5,332 bases of DNA from JAHEAO01 sp037968535 (GTDB taxonomy: Bacteria; Pseudomonadota; Alphaproteobacteria; Rhodobacterales; Rhodobacteraceae): the NCBI GenBank assembly GCA_037968535.1, contig JBBKVT010000238.1:1-5332 (forward strand). The letters run 5' to 3'. The notes under the pieces were generated by a model that was not told the DNA's origin, did not search any database, and saw only the letters and a program-made list of their open reading frames with translations. The number at the start of each line of letters is the position of its first letter. Position 1 is the stretch's first letter. Positions 5,229 to 5,332 of this stretch are shown in pieces. The position numbers were made by a program, and so were the translations under genes.

Positions 5229-5332
5229 ATGTTGAAAGCACTAACCGTCGGACTCGTCCTGTTGCCTTTCGCCTCTGTCGCGCAGGATACAATCCTGACC
5301 GACGACGCGGCGGCGGGACAAGAGATTTTCCT
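5229..5332 (+). CDS. Exported protein, probably a second c-type cytochrome (N-terminus only)
   Basis: Only 34 residues are in the window. They begin with a Sec signal peptide: Lys3, a hydrophobic stretch from residue 4 to 15, and a likely S-V-A cleavage site after Ala18. The mature start QDTILTDD is followed by AAAGQEIF, which resembles the G-x-x-[IL]-[FY] helix that normally precedes the CxxCH haem motif in small cytochromes c. The haem site itself lies beyond the right edge, so the assignment rests on this short match and on the cytochrome gene immediately upstream. The start is well supported by AGGAGG (5218-5223) five bases before the ATG. The 64-bp gap contains an FNR-type box and a probable -10, so it may be transcribed alone as well as with its neighbour. 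Confidence 0.6.
   Translation, partial: MLKALTVGLVLLPFASVAQDTILTDDAAAGQEIF

Noticed and set aside
1..5332. CRISPR array, tRNA/rRNA, transposase or toxin-antitoxin genes
   Set aside because: No regularly spaced direct repeats, cloverleaf, rRNA-like sequence or matching protein motifs were seen on either strand.

Overview
The window looks like chromosomal DNA of an alphaproteobacterium, most likely of the Rhodobacteraceae/Roseobacter type. The evidence is high G+C, strong G/C preference at third codon positions, a KpsS / outer-membrane exporter / KpsC gene order, and FNR-type boxes in front of c-type cytochrome genes. The assignment rests on gene character and layout only; no rRNA or other taxonomic marker is present.

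Left and centre (1-4637, minus strand): a capsule (ABC-transporter-dependent, 'group 2'-like) glycolipid and export cluster. In the direction of transcription it runs: a small DMT/YdcZ-type membrane protein (4637-4185), kpsS (4074-2782), a Wza-length outer-membrane polysaccharide export lipoprotein (2677-1544, GTG start), then kpsC (start 1535, C-terminus cut off by the left edge). KpsS is expected to put the first beta-Kdo on a phosphatidylglycerol acceptor. KpsC extends the Kdo linker with its two transferase domains. The lipoprotein would form the outer-membrane channel through which the finished chain leaves. The ABC transporter, the periplasmic adaptor and the repeat-unit glycosyltransferases are not in the window.

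Right (4638-5332, plus strand): a divergent respiratory or electron-transfer pair. A lipoprotein c-type cytochrome (4769-5164) is followed by the start of a second exported protein, probably another cytochrome (from 5229). Each is preceded by a 9-of-10 match to the FNR/FnrL box TTGAT-N4-ATCAA, placed about 40 bp upstream of the inferred transcription start. This suggests oxygen- or redox-dependent activation of both genes.

The main non-gene signals are a terminator-shaped hairpin inside the first codons of kpsC, a 21-codon leader ORF with a good ribosome site that overlaps the kpsS start by ATGA, the two FNR-type boxes, and an AT-rich 104-bp gap between kpsS and the exporter gene. No rRNA, tRNA, CRISPR array, insertion sequence or phage gene was recognised. 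No gene-free stretch exceeds 300 bases. I do not see a clearly new multi-gene system; the novelty, if any, lies in the regulatory architecture.
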